In this document: one piece after another, positions 1 to 9,766 of the stretch
Position numbering within the stretch: the stretch's first letter is position 1
How the letters are laid out: each line of letters opens with the position of its first letter
Origin: Immundisolibacter cernigliae
Lineage (GTDB): Bacteria > Pseudomonadota > Gammaproteobacteria > Immundisolibacterales > Immundisolibacteraceae
Reading direction: 5' to 3'
NCBI RefSeq assembly: GCF_001697225.1
Contig: NZ_CP014671.1
Location: forward strand, 682,001-746,000
Length of the DNA: 64,000 nt
Notes under the pieces: generated by a model
What the model was told of the DNA's origin: nothing
Databases searched by the model: none
The model's input: only the letters and a program-made list of their open reading frames with translations
Made by a program: the position numbers and the translations under genes

Positions 1-306
1 CGCGCCCGCAGCGGCACGCTGCGCCCACAGGATGTCGACGGCGGCACCTTCACCGTTTCGAACCTCGGTGGCCACGGCATCGACGCCTTCACGCCCATCA
101 TCAACCCGCCGCAGATTGCCATCCTGGGCCTTGGCCGGGTACGTGAGATAGCGCAGCGCAGCGACGGCGGTATAGCCTGGCGGCAATGCATGACCGTGAG
201 CCTGACCTTCGATCATCGCATCGCCGATGGCGTGCCGGCGGCTGTGTTTCTGCAGGATCTGGCGCAGTTCCTGAGTCGTCCGGAGGGCTTCCAGTCCGGC
301 GCCTGA
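1..306 (+). CDS. Dihydrolipoamide acyltransferase (2-oxoacid dehydrogenase E2), C-terminal part
   Basis: This is the last 101 residues of a gene that begins before the window, read in frame 1 and ending with TGA at 304-306. It matches the catalytic domain of E2 acyltransferases, which move the acyl group from lipoate to CoA in pyruvate, 2-oxoglutarate or branched-chain 2-oxoacid dehydrogenase complexes. Visible marks are GGTFTVSNLG, FTPIINPPQIAILGLG and the active-site segment FDHRIADG, with the catalytic His and Asp of the DHRxxDG motif. The lipoyl and E1/E3-binding domains lie outside the window, so the exact complex cannot be told. The adjacent downstream gene runs on the opposite strand. 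Confidence 0.9.
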   Translation, partial: RARSGTLRPQDVDGGTFTVSNLGGHGIDAFTPIINPPQIAILGLGRVREIAQRSDGGIAWRQCMTVSLTFDHRIADGVPAAVFLQDLAQFLSRPEGFQSGA

Positions 307-326
307 GCCTCACGGTCGGCGCCGCG

Positions 327-1300
327 TCAGTCCCTGATGATGCTCGTGCGGCGATGCTCGTCATCCGGGAACACGCGGCCGGTCATGATGGTTTGCCAGA
401 TATGGTCGAAGACCTTGCCCGGCTCGCCGGCCTTCTTGCCGGACCGAAAATAACTGTGGCCCTTGGGCGTGTCGTAAGCGGTGTTCACGTCGTCACAATC
501 CACGGCGTAAACGTTCGTCGGCGTGAGGGCCATGTTCTCGGGCCGGTATGGCCCAGGCGACGCGAGGCGATCTTGTTCTTCAGGTTCGCCACCTTGCTTG
601 AACGCAGCGCCAGGTCGTCCGAGGCGTAATACACCACCACATTGCGCGATGCGTGGCTGATGAGTTCACCGGCGTGCCCCTTGTGCACCGATTCGTTCTC
701 GATATCCGCCGCCACCAGATAGGTGTTTCGAAACAGCAGCGGCACGCCGCTTGGCAGGTCGTACTTGTCCCAGGCACACAGCGTCTCGCGCAGCACGCGA
801 TTGCCCATGGAGTGCGCCAGCATGTTGATGCGCTTCAGGCACGGATCGTCGGTCGGGTTGCGCTGGGCGTCATCGCGCCATTTCATGAAGTGCCCCAGCA
901 CCCGGGCCAGGGAAAAGGCACTCGCGTCGGCCGCCTTCTGGTCGTCCCAGTAGTCCTTGACGATTCCCTGGTCATCGTCACAGGGCCATACCACCGGCAG
1001 CACCAGCAGCTCCTTTTGCTTCCTTTTGTCGCACAGCGCCTGCAACTCCGCCGCCCCGTCGAATACCGCCTCCGGCAGATTCGAGAAGCCGTGGAGGTAC
1101 ACCAGCAACTGCCGATACGGCGAGGACTTCAGCTCGGACATCAGATTGAAGCCGCCGATTTCCTCGTATTTATCCTTGCCCAGCCGCCGGCAATAGAACA
1201 CCGAGTTGGAGGCTGCGTTGTTCTTGAGATCAAAGTCGAAGGCACGGCCGACGCGGCTCTTGATGCTCTGCGTCGGGAAGCGGTTGGTTATGAACAACAT
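327..1300 (-). pseudogene. Alpha/beta hydrolase, DUF900 family, frameshifted as written
   Basis: I chose the ATG at 1300 because AGAGGT lies about 8 bases upstream and the protein then begins MLFITNRF. Residues match DUF900 alpha/beta hydrolases: LLVYLHGFSN in the N-terminal half and the nucleophile elbow MLAHSMGNRV (A-H-S-M-G, a variant of GxSxG). The frame breaks at the CCCG at 539-542. The expected continuation, ENMALTPTNVYAVDCDD, is found in the next frame and runs to a stop at 327. One added base gives a single protein of 324 residues. As assembled, the first frame instead ends at 485. The substrate is unknown and no signal peptide is visible. It is either a recent pseudogene or, more likely, a one-base sequencing error, since no other damage is seen. 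Confidence 0.75.
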
Positions 1301-1511
1301 GGCACGACCTCTCATGCGAGCTTGAGGGCGCACAGTGTCCGCCGCCCTGCGCCGTTCTGCCATGCACTGATACACATCCGGCCCGATGGGGCTGGCCGCC
1401 AGATACGATGCCGCCTGTGCGACAGTCCATCGCAGTGCCCACGGTTGCGAACTTGGCGGCTTCGGGCAAGGTCAAACAACCCGCACCTTGGCCCGAGTGA
1501 AGGAGTAAGCC

Positions 1512-1925
1512 ATGCATATTTCGCGTTCAGCCCTGAAATTTGCGGCAGCGTTCGCCGCGGTCGTGCTGTGCACCTCGTCGATCTCTGCGGAAACCGTTCT
1601 CACGACACAGGATGCCGTCGAAGTGTCCGTGTCCGACGTGCGGGTTAGCGGTTCCGGCCTGCAAGGCGAGATTCACAATCAAACCGATGCGACTTTGATT
1701 GGAGCCGAACTGCTGGTGCGTCACCGCTGGCTGTGGGCTGACGAGCTGCATCCCGGCACCGACGACCCGAGCTGGGTCGAAATACACCCCGTGAACGTGA
1801 CCATCCCGGCCGGTGACACTGCGCCATTCAGCGTGCAACTGTCCCGCGGCGCCCCGCAACGCAGTGACGGTACCTTCCAACTCGAAGTGTCCGTCTACCG
1901 CTTCGCGACCATACCCAGCCCGTAG
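1512..1925 (+). CDS. Small exported protein of unknown function
   Basis: A 137-residue protein. The ATG at 1512 follows AAGGAG at a good distance. The N-terminus looks like a Sec signal peptide: basic start (HISRSALK), hydrophobic core (FAAAFAAVVLC) and a likely cleavage near SISAET. The mature part, about 110 residues, is rich in beta-strand-type residues and contains GLQGEIHNQTDATLIGAEL, a pattern seen in small beta-sandwich domains that describe interactions or binding. I do not recognise a named family. It stands alone between a minus-strand hydrolase and the minus-strand tRNA, so the neighbours give no hint about function. Confidence 0.7.
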   Translation: MHISRSALKFAAAFAAVVLCTSSISAETVLTTQDAVEVSVSDVRVSGSGLQGEIHNQTDATLIGAELLVRHRWLWADELHPGTDDPSWVEIHPVNVTIPAGDTAPFSVQLSRGAPQRSDGTFQLEVSVYRFATIPSP

Positions 1926-2105
1926 GTTCTGCGCGGCGCAGCACGCCCGTCGTTGGGCTGATTCTCACGACCGGGCGTCGCTGCCAAAAGCGGTGGCTGC
2001 AGACTGCCGATTTTGCGTGCCATCCAAAAACCGCAGGGAAGGCGCCGGGTCCGCCCGGCGGCTATCGGCGGATCACACGATCGATGCAGACAAATCCCGA
2101 AAAGC

Positions 2106-2136
2106 AAAAAGGCCAGTCTTGTGGACTGGCCTTTTT
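2106..2136 (-). terminator. Bidirectional rho-independent terminator
   Basis: Perfect 8-bp stem: GGCCAGTC at 2111-2118 and GACTGGCC at 2124-2131, with a 5-base loop. It is flanked by AAAAA (2106-2110) and TTTTT (2132-2136), so it works in both directions. It lies 12 bases past the 3' end of the initiator tRNA on the minus strand and could end that transcript, and it also faces the plus-strand gene ending at 1925. Confidence 0.9.
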
Positions 2137-2148
2137 GCCTGTTTCGGA

Positions 2149-2225
<77 letters not shown>

Positions 2226-2286
2226 ACCGAGCCGCGCATGATACGGGCAACCGCCCGTCAGGGCAAGCCCGAACTGTCGGATCGAC

Positions 2287-3726
2287 CTAAAAAACCGCCT
2301 GGCACAGCGCCAGCAGCGGTGCCGGGAACACGCCAAGACCCAGCAGCAGAGCGCCGTTCACACCCATGAACACGCGCACGTCGAGGGCCGGGGAGATGGC
2401 TGGCTGCTCCACGGGCGCATCGAAGTACATGGCCTTGATGACGCGCAGGTAATAGAACGCGCCGATGACCGAAAAGATCACCGCGATGATGGCCAGCCAC
2501 AGCAGGTCGTGCTGCATCACCGCACGGATGACGCCAAGCTTGGCGTAAAAGCCGACCGTGGGCGGCACGCCTGCCAGCGAGAACAGGATCACCATCATCA
2601 CCAGCGCCAGCCACGGCGAGCGCCGATTGAGGCCGCGAAAATCCTCGATCCGGTCGGCCTCGAAACCGGCGCGGCTCAGCAGCATGATCATGCCAAAGGC
2701 GGCCAGGCCGGTCAGGGCATAGGTAATCATGTAGAACAGGCTTGCCGCCATGCCGGCCGGGCTGTTGGCCAGGATGCCGAGCAGGAAAAAGCCCATGTGG
2801 GAGATGGTCGAATAGGCCAGCATGCGCTTGAGGTTGACCTGCGCAATCGCGATCAGGTTGCCGACTGCCAGCGACAGCACGGTCACCACCACCAGCATCT
2901 GTTGCCACTGCTGGACCAGCGGCGCTGCGGCACCGGCCAGCAGTTTCACCACCAGCACGAAGGCCGCGAGTTTGCTGATCGTGGTCAGAAACGCCGTCAC
3001 GGCGGTCGGCGCGCCGTGGTACACGTCCGGCAACCACATGTGAAACGGTGCGATGCCCAGCTTGAAGCCGATCCCCACCACCAGCATGGCCAGCGCAAGG
3101 CCCATCAGGGCGCTGAAATCACCGGCACGGGCGTGTTCACCCACCACCTGCGCCACGGTGGCCAGGTCCAGCGACGCCGTCAATCCGTACAGGAGTGACA
3201 TGCCGTACAGCAGCAGGCCGGAGGCCAGCGCGCCCAGAAAGAAATACTTGATCGCCGCCTCGCTGGCGTCGCCATTGTCGCGGTGCAGCGCGACCAGCGC
3301 ATACGAGGACAGCGACAGCACCTCAAGGCCCAGATACAGCACCAGCAGGCTGCCGGCACTGGCCATCACCAACAAGCCGAGCGTGGCGAACAGCGACAGC
3401 AGCAGGAACTCGCCGGTCAGGAGCGCCCGCTGGCGCAGGTAGTCCCGCCCGTACAGAAACACGCCGAACATGATCAGCAGAGCCATCACCTTGATCACCA
3501 CGGCGACGGCGTCGACCGTGTAGTGACCGCTGAACGTGGTGGTCGGCCCGTTGTAGGTCTGTGCCACCGCCAGCAGCGTCGCCAGCAGCGACAGCTGGGA
3601 CACGACGTAGGTGTTGCTGCGCTCGCGACCCGGCCAGAACAGGTCGACCAGCAACACCACGCAGGCCATCGCCAGCAAAACCATTTCCGGCAGGGCCGGG
3701 GCCAGATCGGGAAGCATGAATTCCAT
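2287..3726 (-). CDS. nuoN: NADH-quinone oxidoreductase subunit N
   Basis: A 479-residue membrane subunit of complex I, one of the three antiporter-like proton channels (with NuoL and NuoM). The sequence is hydrophobic through most of its length, with the family segment FKLGIAPFHMWLPDVYHGAP near residues 220-240 holding the channel lysine and proline. Last gene of the nuo operon, 32 bases after nuoM. The ATG at 3726 is used here; an internal ATG at 3717 (MLPDLAPAL) is equally possible because neither has a clear ribosome-binding site. Confidence 0.95.
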   Translation of the reverse strand: MEFMLPDLAPALPEMVLLAMACVVLLVDLFWPGRERSNTYVVSQLSLLATLLAVAQTYNGPTTTFSGHYTVDAVAVVIKVMALLIMFGVFLYGRDYLRQRALLTGEFLLLSLFATLGLLVMASAGSLLVLYLGLEVLSLSSYALVALHRDNGDASEAAIKYFFLGALASGLLLYGMSLLYGLTASLDLATVAQVVGEHARAGDFSALMGLALAMLVVGIGFKLGIAPFHMWLPDVYHGAPTAVTAFLTTISKLAAFVLVVKLLAGAAAPLVQQWQQMLVVVTVLSLAVGNLIAIAQVNLKRMLAYSTISHMGFFLLGILANSPAGMAASLFYMITYALTGLAAFGMIMLLSRAGFEADRIEDFRGLNRRSPWLALVMMVILFSLAGVPPTVGFYAKLGVIRAVMQHDLLWLAIIAVIFSVIGAFYYLRVIKAMYFDAPVEQPAISPALDVRVFMGVNGALLLGLGVFPAPLLALCQAVF

Positions 3727-3758
3727 GGGTCAGATGCCGTGTGCCTGGGGTGCCGCGC

Positions 3759-5246
3759 CTAGAGTCCGAGCTTGCCGCGCTGCAAATGCGCCAGCAACGT
3801 GTCGACCGTGGCATGGGTGACATCCAGCATGGGATTGGGCCACACGCCCATGGCCAGCACCGCCAGGGCCAACAGGCCGAGCACGATGAATTCCTCGGCC
3901 TTCAGATCCTTCAGTGCCGCCACTTTTGCATTGGTCACTGCCCCGAAAATGACCCGCTTGTACATCCACAGGTTGTACGCCGCGCCCAGCACCAGGCTGG
4001 TACCGGCCAGCAGGGCGATCCAGAAACTGTTCTCGAACGCGGCCAGGATGACCATGAACTCGCCGACGAAACCCGACGTGCCCGGCAGGCCGGAGTTGGC
4101 CATCGCAAACAGCATCATGAAGGCGGCGAACATCGGCATGGTGTTGACCACGCCGCCGTAATCGGCAATCTGGCGACTGTGCATCCGGTCGTACATGACG
4201 CCCACGCACAGGAACATGGCGGCCGAGATGAAGCCGTGCGAAACCATCTGCACCAGCCCGCCCTCGATGCCCTGGGCGCTGAACAGGAAGGTGCCGAGCG
4301 TCACGAAGCCCATGTGCGAGATCGACGAATAGGCGATCAGCTTTTTCATGTCCTGCTGCACCAGCGCCACGGCGCCGATGTAGACCACGGCAATCAGCGA
4401 CAGCGTGATCATCAGGCCGGAGAAGGCCATGCTGGCATCCGGCGTGATCGGCAGCGACAGGCGCAGAAAGCCGTATCCGCCCATCTTGAGCATGATGGCC
4501 GCCAGCACCACGGAGCCGCCGGTCGGTGCCTCGACATGCGCATCCGGCAGCCAGGTGTGCACCGGCCACATCGGAATCTTGACTGCGAACGCGGCCAGGA
4601 AGGCCAGGAACAGCAGCTTCTGGGTCGGCAGATCGAGCGCAACGCGCTGGAAATCGAGCAGACTGAAGCTGCCGGTCTTCAGGTGCAGGTAGATCAGCGC
4701 CACCAGCAGCAGCACGGACCCCAGGAACGTGTACAGGAAGAACTTGAGCGTCGCGTACACGCGATTGGGGCCGCCCCAGACGCCGATGATGATGAACATC
4801 GGGATCAGCATGGCTTCCCAGAACACATAGAACAGCATGCCGTCGACGGCACAGAACAGGCCGATCATCAGCCCTTCCATGACCAGGAAGGCGCCCAGGT
4901 ACTGGCTGAGCTGCTTTTCAACCGATACCCGCGCCATGGCCACCACCAGCACGGTGATGAAGCTGGTGAGCAGGATGAACGGCAGCGCGATACCGTCGAT
5001 GCCCAGGTGGTAGTAGATAGCGAAGGACTCCACCCACGGCGCGCGCTCGACGAATTGCAGGCCGCCGTTGCCCGTGTCGAAACCGGTATACAGGGGCAGC
5101 GTGATGGCGAACTCGGCCAGCGCCACCAGCAAGGCCAGGCCCCGCGCCCGCCCGGGGCGGCCATCACCGGCCAGTAACCAGACCAGCACCGCGCCGGCGA
5201 TGGGCGTCCATATGGCCAGACTCAACAGAGGCAAGGTTTCGCTCAT
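3759..5246 (-). CDS. nuoM: NADH-quinone oxidoreductase subunit M
   Basis: A 495-residue antiporter-like membrane subunit of complex I that carries one proton channel. Family marks are the channel segment VKIPMWPVHTWLPDAHVEAPT near the middle and YSSISHMGFVTLG further on. The usual length is about 500 residues. It starts 7 bases after the nuoL stop, so the two are probably translated together. Product sits in the inner membrane arm between NuoL and NuoN. Confidence 0.97.
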   Translation of the reverse strand: MSETLPLLSLAIWTPIAGAVLVWLLAGDGRPGRARGLALLVALAEFAITLPLYTGFDTGNGGLQFVERAPWVESFAIYYHLGIDGIALPFILLTSFITVLVVAMARVSVEKQLSQYLGAFLVMEGLMIGLFCAVDGMLFYVFWEAMLIPMFIIIGVWGGPNRVYATLKFFLYTFLGSVLLLVALIYLHLKTGSFSLLDFQRVALDLPTQKLLFLAFLAAFAVKIPMWPVHTWLPDAHVEAPTGGSVVLAAIMLKMGGYGFLRLSLPITPDASMAFSGLMITLSLIAVVYIGAVALVQQDMKKLIAYSSISHMGFVTLGTFLFSAQGIEGGLVQMVSHGFISAAMFLCVGVMYDRMHSRQIADYGGVVNTMPMFAAFMMLFAMANSGLPGTSGFVGEFMVILAAFENSFWIALLAGTSLVLGAAYNLWMYKRVIFGAVTNAKVAALKDLKAEEFIVLGLLALAVLAMGVWPNPMLDVTHATVDTLLAHLQRGKLGL

Positions 5247-5253
5247 GGCGCGC

Positions 5254-7233
5254 TCAGAAGCTCACGTACCAGATCATGCCCAGCAGCGCGGCCAGGCCGA
5301 TGATCATGGCAAACGCGTAGTGGTACAGGTAACCGGTCTGGATGTGCCGCAGCGCACCGGCCAGCCGGCCGATGCTGCGGGCGGTGCCGTTGACGGCCAG
5401 GCCGTCGATCAGGGCGACGTCTCCCACCCGCCACAGCAGGCCGCCGAGGCCCCGCAGGCCGCCGGCAAACACCGCCTGATTGACGTCGTCAAAGAAGTAT
5501 TTGCGCTCAAGAATGTACTGGACCAGCGAGAAGCGGCTGCGCACCACCGCCGGCCAGTCGGGCTTGATTAGATAGAACACCGCCGCTGTGCCCGCCCCGG
5601 CCAGCATCAGCCAGAACGGCAAGGCTGTGAAGCCGTGCAGGGCGAAGGCCAGCGCGCCGTGGAAATGCTCGCCAAACTCCGCCAGCGTGGCGTGCTGCGG
5701 CAATATCTGAATCGCCTTGCCGAAGTAATCGCCAAACAGCATCGGCCCGATCAGCGGCGCGCCGATCAGCACCGACGGTATTGCCAGCAGCACCAGCGGG
5801 CCGGTCACCACCAGCGGCGACTCGTGCAGGTGCTCAGCGGCATGGTGGTCCACCCGCGATTTTCCGTGGAACACCAGAAACAGCAGCCGGAAGCTGTACA
5901 GCGAGGTCACAAACACGCCGCCCAGCACCGCAAAGTGCGCAAAGCCGGCCGCCGGCAAGGAGGATGCAGCCACCGCCTCGATGATGGCGTCCTTGGAATA
6001 AAAGCCCGCAAAGCCGGGGAAACCGACCAGCGCCAGCGTGCCGATCCAGGCCGTCAGGGCGGTGATGGGCATGTGCCGCCACAGGCCACCCATCTTGCGC
6101 ATGTCCTGCTCGTGATGCAGGCCGATGATCACCGAGCCGGCCGCCAGGAACAGCAGCGCCTTGAAAAAGGCATGCGTGCCCAGATGAAAAATGGCCGCCG
6201 AGTACGCCGACACACCCAGCGCGACCGTCATGTAGCCCAGCTGCGAGAGCGTGGAGTACGCCACCACGCGCTTGATGTCGGTCTGCACCAGGCCCAGCAG
6301 CCCCATGAAAAAGGCCGTCATGGCACCGATGAACAGCACGAAGTTGAGCGCCGCCTCGGACAGCTCGAACAGCGGCGACATGCGTGCCACCAGGAAGATG
6401 CCAGCCGTGACCATGGTCGCGGCATGGATCAGCGCCGAGATCGGCGTCGGGCCTTCCATGGAATCGGGCAGCCACACGTGCAATGGCACCTGTGCCGACT
6501 TGGCCATGGCGCCGATGAACAGCAGCACGCAGATCACCGTCAGCGCCGACCATTCACGGCCCGGCCAGATCTGCAGGGTCTCGACGGCCAGTTCGGGGGC
6601 CTTGGCGAAAATCGTCGCGAAATCGAGACTGCCGAACAGCGACAGCACGGCCGCTATGCCCAGGATCATGCCCAGATCGCCAACCCGATTGACCAGAAAG
6701 GCCTTCAGGTTGGCAAAGATGGCCGATTCCTTCTGATACCAGAAGCCGATCAAAAGATACGAGACCAGTCCCACGCCTTCCCAGCCGAAAAAAAGCTGCA
6801 GGAAGTTGTTTGCCGTCACCAGCATCAGCATGGCAAAGGTGAACAGGCTGATGTAGCTGAAAAAGCGCTGGTAACCCGGATCGTCGTGCATGTAGCCGAT
6901 GGTGTAGATGTGCACCATCAGCGACACGAAGGTCACCACCAGCATCATGGTGGCGGTCAGCTCGTCGATCAGAAAACCGATCGAAACTTTCAGCGGGCCG
7001 CTTTGCAGCCAGGTGTAAAGATCGGCATTGAGCACATAGTCGCCGCCGGTCGCCTTGCCGGCCAGCAGCAACGAGAAGACATAGCAGGACAGCCCGAACG
7101 AAATCCCCACCCCGAGGATGGTAACGATGTGCGCGCCGCTGCGACCGATCAGGCGTCCACCCAGACCGGCGAGAAGGGCTCCGGCCAGTGGCGCCAGCAC
7201 CGCGGCCAGACAGATGAGGGTCAGCTTTTCCAT
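5254..7233 (-). CDS. nuoL: NADH-quinone oxidoreductase subunit L
   Basis: A 659-residue protein, the distal antiporter-like subunit of complex I. It contains the family segment KSAQVPLHVWLPDSMEGPTP with the channel residues and the sequence YSTLSQLGYM. The C-terminal part beyond residue about 500 matches the extra helices, including the long lateral helix that runs along the membrane arm. The gene starts 3 bases after the nuoK stop. Confidence 0.97.
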   Translation of the reverse strand: MEKLTLICLAAVLAPLAGALLAGLGGRLIGRSGAHIVTILGVGISFGLSCYVFSLLLAGKATGGDYVLNADLYTWLQSGPLKVSIGFLIDELTATMMLVVTFVSLMVHIYTIGYMHDDPGYQRFFSYISLFTFAMLMLVTANNFLQLFFGWEGVGLVSYLLIGFWYQKESAIFANLKAFLVNRVGDLGMILGIAAVLSLFGSLDFATIFAKAPELAVETLQIWPGREWSALTVICVLLFIGAMAKSAQVPLHVWLPDSMEGPTPISALIHAATMVTAGIFLVARMSPLFELSEAALNFVLFIGAMTAFFMGLLGLVQTDIKRVVAYSTLSQLGYMTVALGVSAYSAAIFHLGTHAFFKALLFLAAGSVIIGLHHEQDMRKMGGLWRHMPITALTAWIGTLALVGFPGFAGFYSKDAIIEAVAASSLPAAGFAHFAVLGGVFVTSLYSFRLLFLVFHGKSRVDHHAAEHLHESPLVVTGPLVLLAIPSVLIGAPLIGPMLFGDYFGKAIQILPQHATLAEFGEHFHGALAFALHGFTALPFWLMLAGAGTAAVFYLIKPDWPAVVRSRFSLVQYILERKYFFDDVNQAVFAGGLRGLGGLLWRVGDVALIDGLAVNGTARSIGRLAGALRHIQTGYLYHYAFAMIIGLAALLGMIWYVSF

Positions 7234-7236
7234 CGC

Positions 7237-7542
7237 TCAGCCCTTCAGGTGGTCGAGGTCCTGGACGTTGATCGACGCCCGGTTTCGGAACAGCACCACG
7301 ATGATGGCAAGGCCGATGGCCGATTCCGCCGCCGCCACCGTGAGCACGAAAAACACGAATACCTGACCTGCAATGTCGTGCAGGAAATGCGAGAAGGCGA
7401 CGAAGTTCATGTTCACCGCCAGCAGCAGCAGTTCCACCGACATCAGCAGGATGATCATGTTCTTGCGGTTGATGAAAATGCCGAACATGCCGAGCGCGAA
7501 CAAAATGGCGCCCAGCACCAGGTAGTCGGTGAGCGTGACCAT
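7237..7542 (-). CDS. nuoK: NADH-quinone oxidoreductase subunit K
   Basis: A 101-residue membrane subunit of complex I, the usual length for NuoK. It has three hydrophobic helices and two conserved membrane glutamates: one in [13 protein letters not shown] and one in [14 protein letters not shown]. These form part of the proton path next to NuoA and NuoJ. It lies 6 bases after nuoJ. Confidence 0.97.
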   Translation of the reverse strand: MVTLTDYLVLGAILFALGMFGIFINRKNMIILLMSVELLLLAVNMNFVAFSHFLHDIAGQVFVFFVLTVAAAESAIGLAIIVVLFRNRASINVQDLDHLKG

Positions 7543-7548
7543 GCAGTC

Positions 7549-8178
7549 TTACCTGTCCTTTGCCGAGTCGTCTTCGCCACCCTCACCACGGGGCAGGTCC
7601 AGCAGGTGCATGCGCCCGCGCGGGGTGACGTGAACCTGCGCCGACGGCGAAATGTATTTGCTGGCACGCACGCCGCGGAAGGTCAGACCGATGGCCGCCA
7701 CCATGCCAATCAGCAGAATCACGGCGGCGATCTCGAACGGATAGGCGTATTCGGTGTAGAGCACCGCGGCGATGGCCTCCACATTGCTGACACCGGTGGC
7801 ATCCGGCAGCGGCGGCCGCGCCAGGGCGGTATCGAGCTGGCCGGTGCCGTACACGAGCACCATCTCGAACACGATCAGCAGCGTCACCGCCAGACCCAGC
7901 GGCAGATGGCTGCCGAAGCCCTCGCGCAACTCAGCCCGGTCGACATCCAGCATCATCACCACGAACAGCCACAGCACCATCACCGCGCCGACATAAACCA
8001 GCACCAGGGCGATGGCCAGAAATTCCGCCTCCAGAATCAGCCACAGGCCGGCGCAGGTAAAAAACGCCAGCACCAGGAACAGCACCGCGCGCACGGCATT
8101 GCGCACGCTGACCACCATGCCGGCCGCGAACACCAGAATCGCCGACAGAAGATAAAAAACAAACTTCTCAGTACCCAT
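7549..8178 (-). CDS. nuoJ: NADH-quinone oxidoreductase subunit J
   Basis: A 209-residue membrane subunit of complex I. The first 165 residues contain hydrophobic helices with the conserved segment ALVLVYVGAVMVLWLFVVMM, which includes the flexible third helix thought to couple quinone reduction to proton transfer. The last 40 residues are polar. It lies 27 bases after nuoI and 6 before nuoK. Confidence 0.95.
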   Translation of the reverse strand: MGTEKFVFYLLSAILVFAAGMVVSVRNAVRAVLFLVLAFFTCAGLWLILEAEFLAIALVLVYVGAVMVLWLFVVMMLDVDRAELREGFGSHLPLGLAVTLLIVFEMVLVYGTGQLDTALARPPLPDATGVSNVEAIAAVLYTEYAYPFEIAAVILLIGMVAAIGLTFRGVRASKYISPSAQVHVTPRGRMHLLDLPRGEGGEDDSAKDR

Positions 8179-8205
8179 GACAGCCGCCGCGAATGGATGA
8201 AGTGC

Positions 8206-8694
8206 TCAGCGGTACGCGGCATCGGCCGCGCGGTCGGCGGCGATCTGCGCTTCCATGCGGTCGCCGATGGCCAGCAGGGTCGATTTGTCATAGACCCGCT
8301 CGGCGTTCTCTTCCATGTGGAAATGATTGAAGCGGGTCAGCACGATGGAATCGACCGGGCAGGCCTCCTCGCAAAAACCGCAATAAATGCACTTGAACAT
8401 GTCGATGTCGTAGCGCGTGGTGCGGCGGGTGCCGTCCGCGCGCGGTTCCGCTTCTATCGTGATGGCCAGCGCCGGGCAGACGGCCTCGCACAGCTTGCAG
8501 GCGATGCAGCGCTCCTCGCCATTCGGGTAGCGGCGCAGCGCGTGCAGGCCGCGAAAGCGCGGCGACAGCGGGGTTTTCTCCTCCGGAAACTGCACCGTGA
8601 TCTTCGGCTTGAAAAAGTGACGCAAGGTCACGCCAAGCCCGGACAGCAGTTCGAGCAACAGCAGACTTTTGAAGTACTGGGCAACGCGGGTCAT
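8206..8694 (-). CDS. nuoI: NADH-quinone oxidoreductase subunit I (8Fe ferredoxin subunit)
   Basis: A 162-residue protein with two [4Fe-4S] motifs: [12 protein letters not shown] near residue 62 and [12 protein letters not shown] near residue 101. These are clusters N6a and N6b, which pass electrons towards the terminal cluster in NuoB. The N-terminus has a short amphipathic segment that anchors it to the membrane arm. It lies 10 bases after nuoH. Confidence 0.97.
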   Translation of the reverse strand: MTRVAQYFKSLLLLELLSGLGVTLRHFFKPKITVQFPEEKTPLSPRFRGLHALRRYPNGEERCIACKLCEAVCPALAITIEAEPRADGTRRTTRYDIDMFKCIYCGFCEEACPVDSIVLTRFNHFHMEENAERVYDKSTLLAIGDRMEAQIAADRAADAAYR

Positions 8695-8704
8695 GACATG
8701 CCCC

Positions 8705-9766
8705 TCAGTTGAACCACGGCGGCAGGCGGTACAGCACGGCCGTCGACACCACCACCAGCCAGACGATGGTGATCGGAATGAAGACTTTCCAGCCCAGACG
8801 CATGATCTGATCGTAGCGGTAGCGCGGGAAGGTGGCGCGGAACCACAGGAAACAGAACAGCAGGAAGGCTACCTTGGCGATCAGCCACAGCGGGCCCGGC
8901 ACCCAGGCAAAGGCGCCTTCCAGCAGCGGGATGCCCTGGAACGGAGACAGCCAGCCGCCCAGGAACATGATGGCCGCCAGGGTCGAGACCAGGATCATGT
9001 TGGCGTATTCGGCCAGGAAGAACACCGCGAAGCTCATGCCGGAATACTCGACATGAAAGCCGGCCACGATTTCCGACTCGCCCTCGGCGACATCGAACGG
9101 CGCGCGGTTGGTCTCCGCCACCGCCGATATGAAATAGATGACGGCGATCGGCAGCAGCGGCAGCCAGAACCATGTCAGCAGGTTGCCGTTCTGGGCCAGC
9201 ACGATCTTTTGCAGGTTCAGGCTGCCGGCGGCGATCAGCACCACCACGATGGCAAAGCCCATGGCGATTTCATACGCCACGATCTGCGCCGCCGAGCGCA
9301 TGGCGCCGAGGAAGGCATAGCGGGAATTGGACGCCCAGCCGGCCAGGATCACCCCGTACACGCCCATGGACGTGATGGCGAGCACGTACAGCAAACCGAC
9401 ATCGATATCGGCGATGACCAAGCCCTCGCCGAAGGGCACCACCGCCCAGGCGCCCAGCGCCGGGCCGATGACCAGCACCGGCGCCAGGTAGAACAGGAAC
9501 GGATTGGCCCGCATCGGCACAATCACTTCCTTGGTCAGGAGCTTGAGCGCGTCGGCGATCGGCTGCAGCCAGCCGCGTGGGCCGACCCGGTTGGGCCCGA
9601 TGCGCAGCTGCATGTAGCCGATCACCTTGCGTTCGGCAAAGGTCAGCCAGGCCACCGATACCAGCACCGGCACCAGCACCACGCCGATCTTGAGCAGGTT
9701 CCACAGCAGCAGTTGCAACGGCTCGGGCACCGCCTGCCACAGCAGCGTCAGCTGTTCCACCATCAC
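8705..9766 (-). CDS. nuoH: NADH-quinone oxidoreductase subunit H
   Basis: A 353-residue membrane subunit that forms the base of the quinone-binding cavity of complex I. Family segments are [19 protein letters not shown] near residues 55-75 and the acidic loop [16 protein letters not shown] around residue 220. The ATG overlaps the nuoG stop by 4 bases (ATGA), so translation is coupled. Confidence 0.97.
   Translation of the reverse strand: MMVEQLTLLWQAVPEPLQLLLWNLLKIGVVLVPVLVSVAWLTFAERKVIGYMQLRIGPNRVGPRGWLQPIADALKLLTKEVIVPMRANPFLFYLAPVLVIGPALGAWAVVPFGEGLVIADIDVGLLYVLAITSMGVYGVILAGWASNSRYAFLGAMRSAAQIVAYEIAMGFAIVVVLIAAGSLNLQKIVLAQNGNLLTWFWLPLLPIAVIYFISAVAETNRAPFDVAEGESEIVAGFHVEYSGMSFAVFFLAEYANMILVSTLAAIMFLGGWLSPFQGIPLLEGAFAWVPGPLWLIAKVAFLLFCFLWFRATFPRYRYDQIMRLGWKVFIPITIVWLVVVSTAVLYRLPPWFN

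Noticed and set aside
1380-1511. Possible extension of the DUF900 gene to the ATG at 1375
   Set aside because: The extra residues (MYQCMAERRRAADTVRP) are not family-like, while the ATG at 1300 has AGAGGT and begins with a conserved segment.
3741-5177. A 478-codon plus-strand frame across nuoM
   Set aside because: Antisense shadow of nuoM with His/Gln-rich translation.
5635-8712. A 1025-codon plus-strand open frame across nuoL to nuoI
   Set aside because: It lies opposite well-supported complex I genes and its translation is a Gln/His/Arg-rich low-complexity string typical of antisense frames in high-G+C DNA. No domain or ribosome-binding site.
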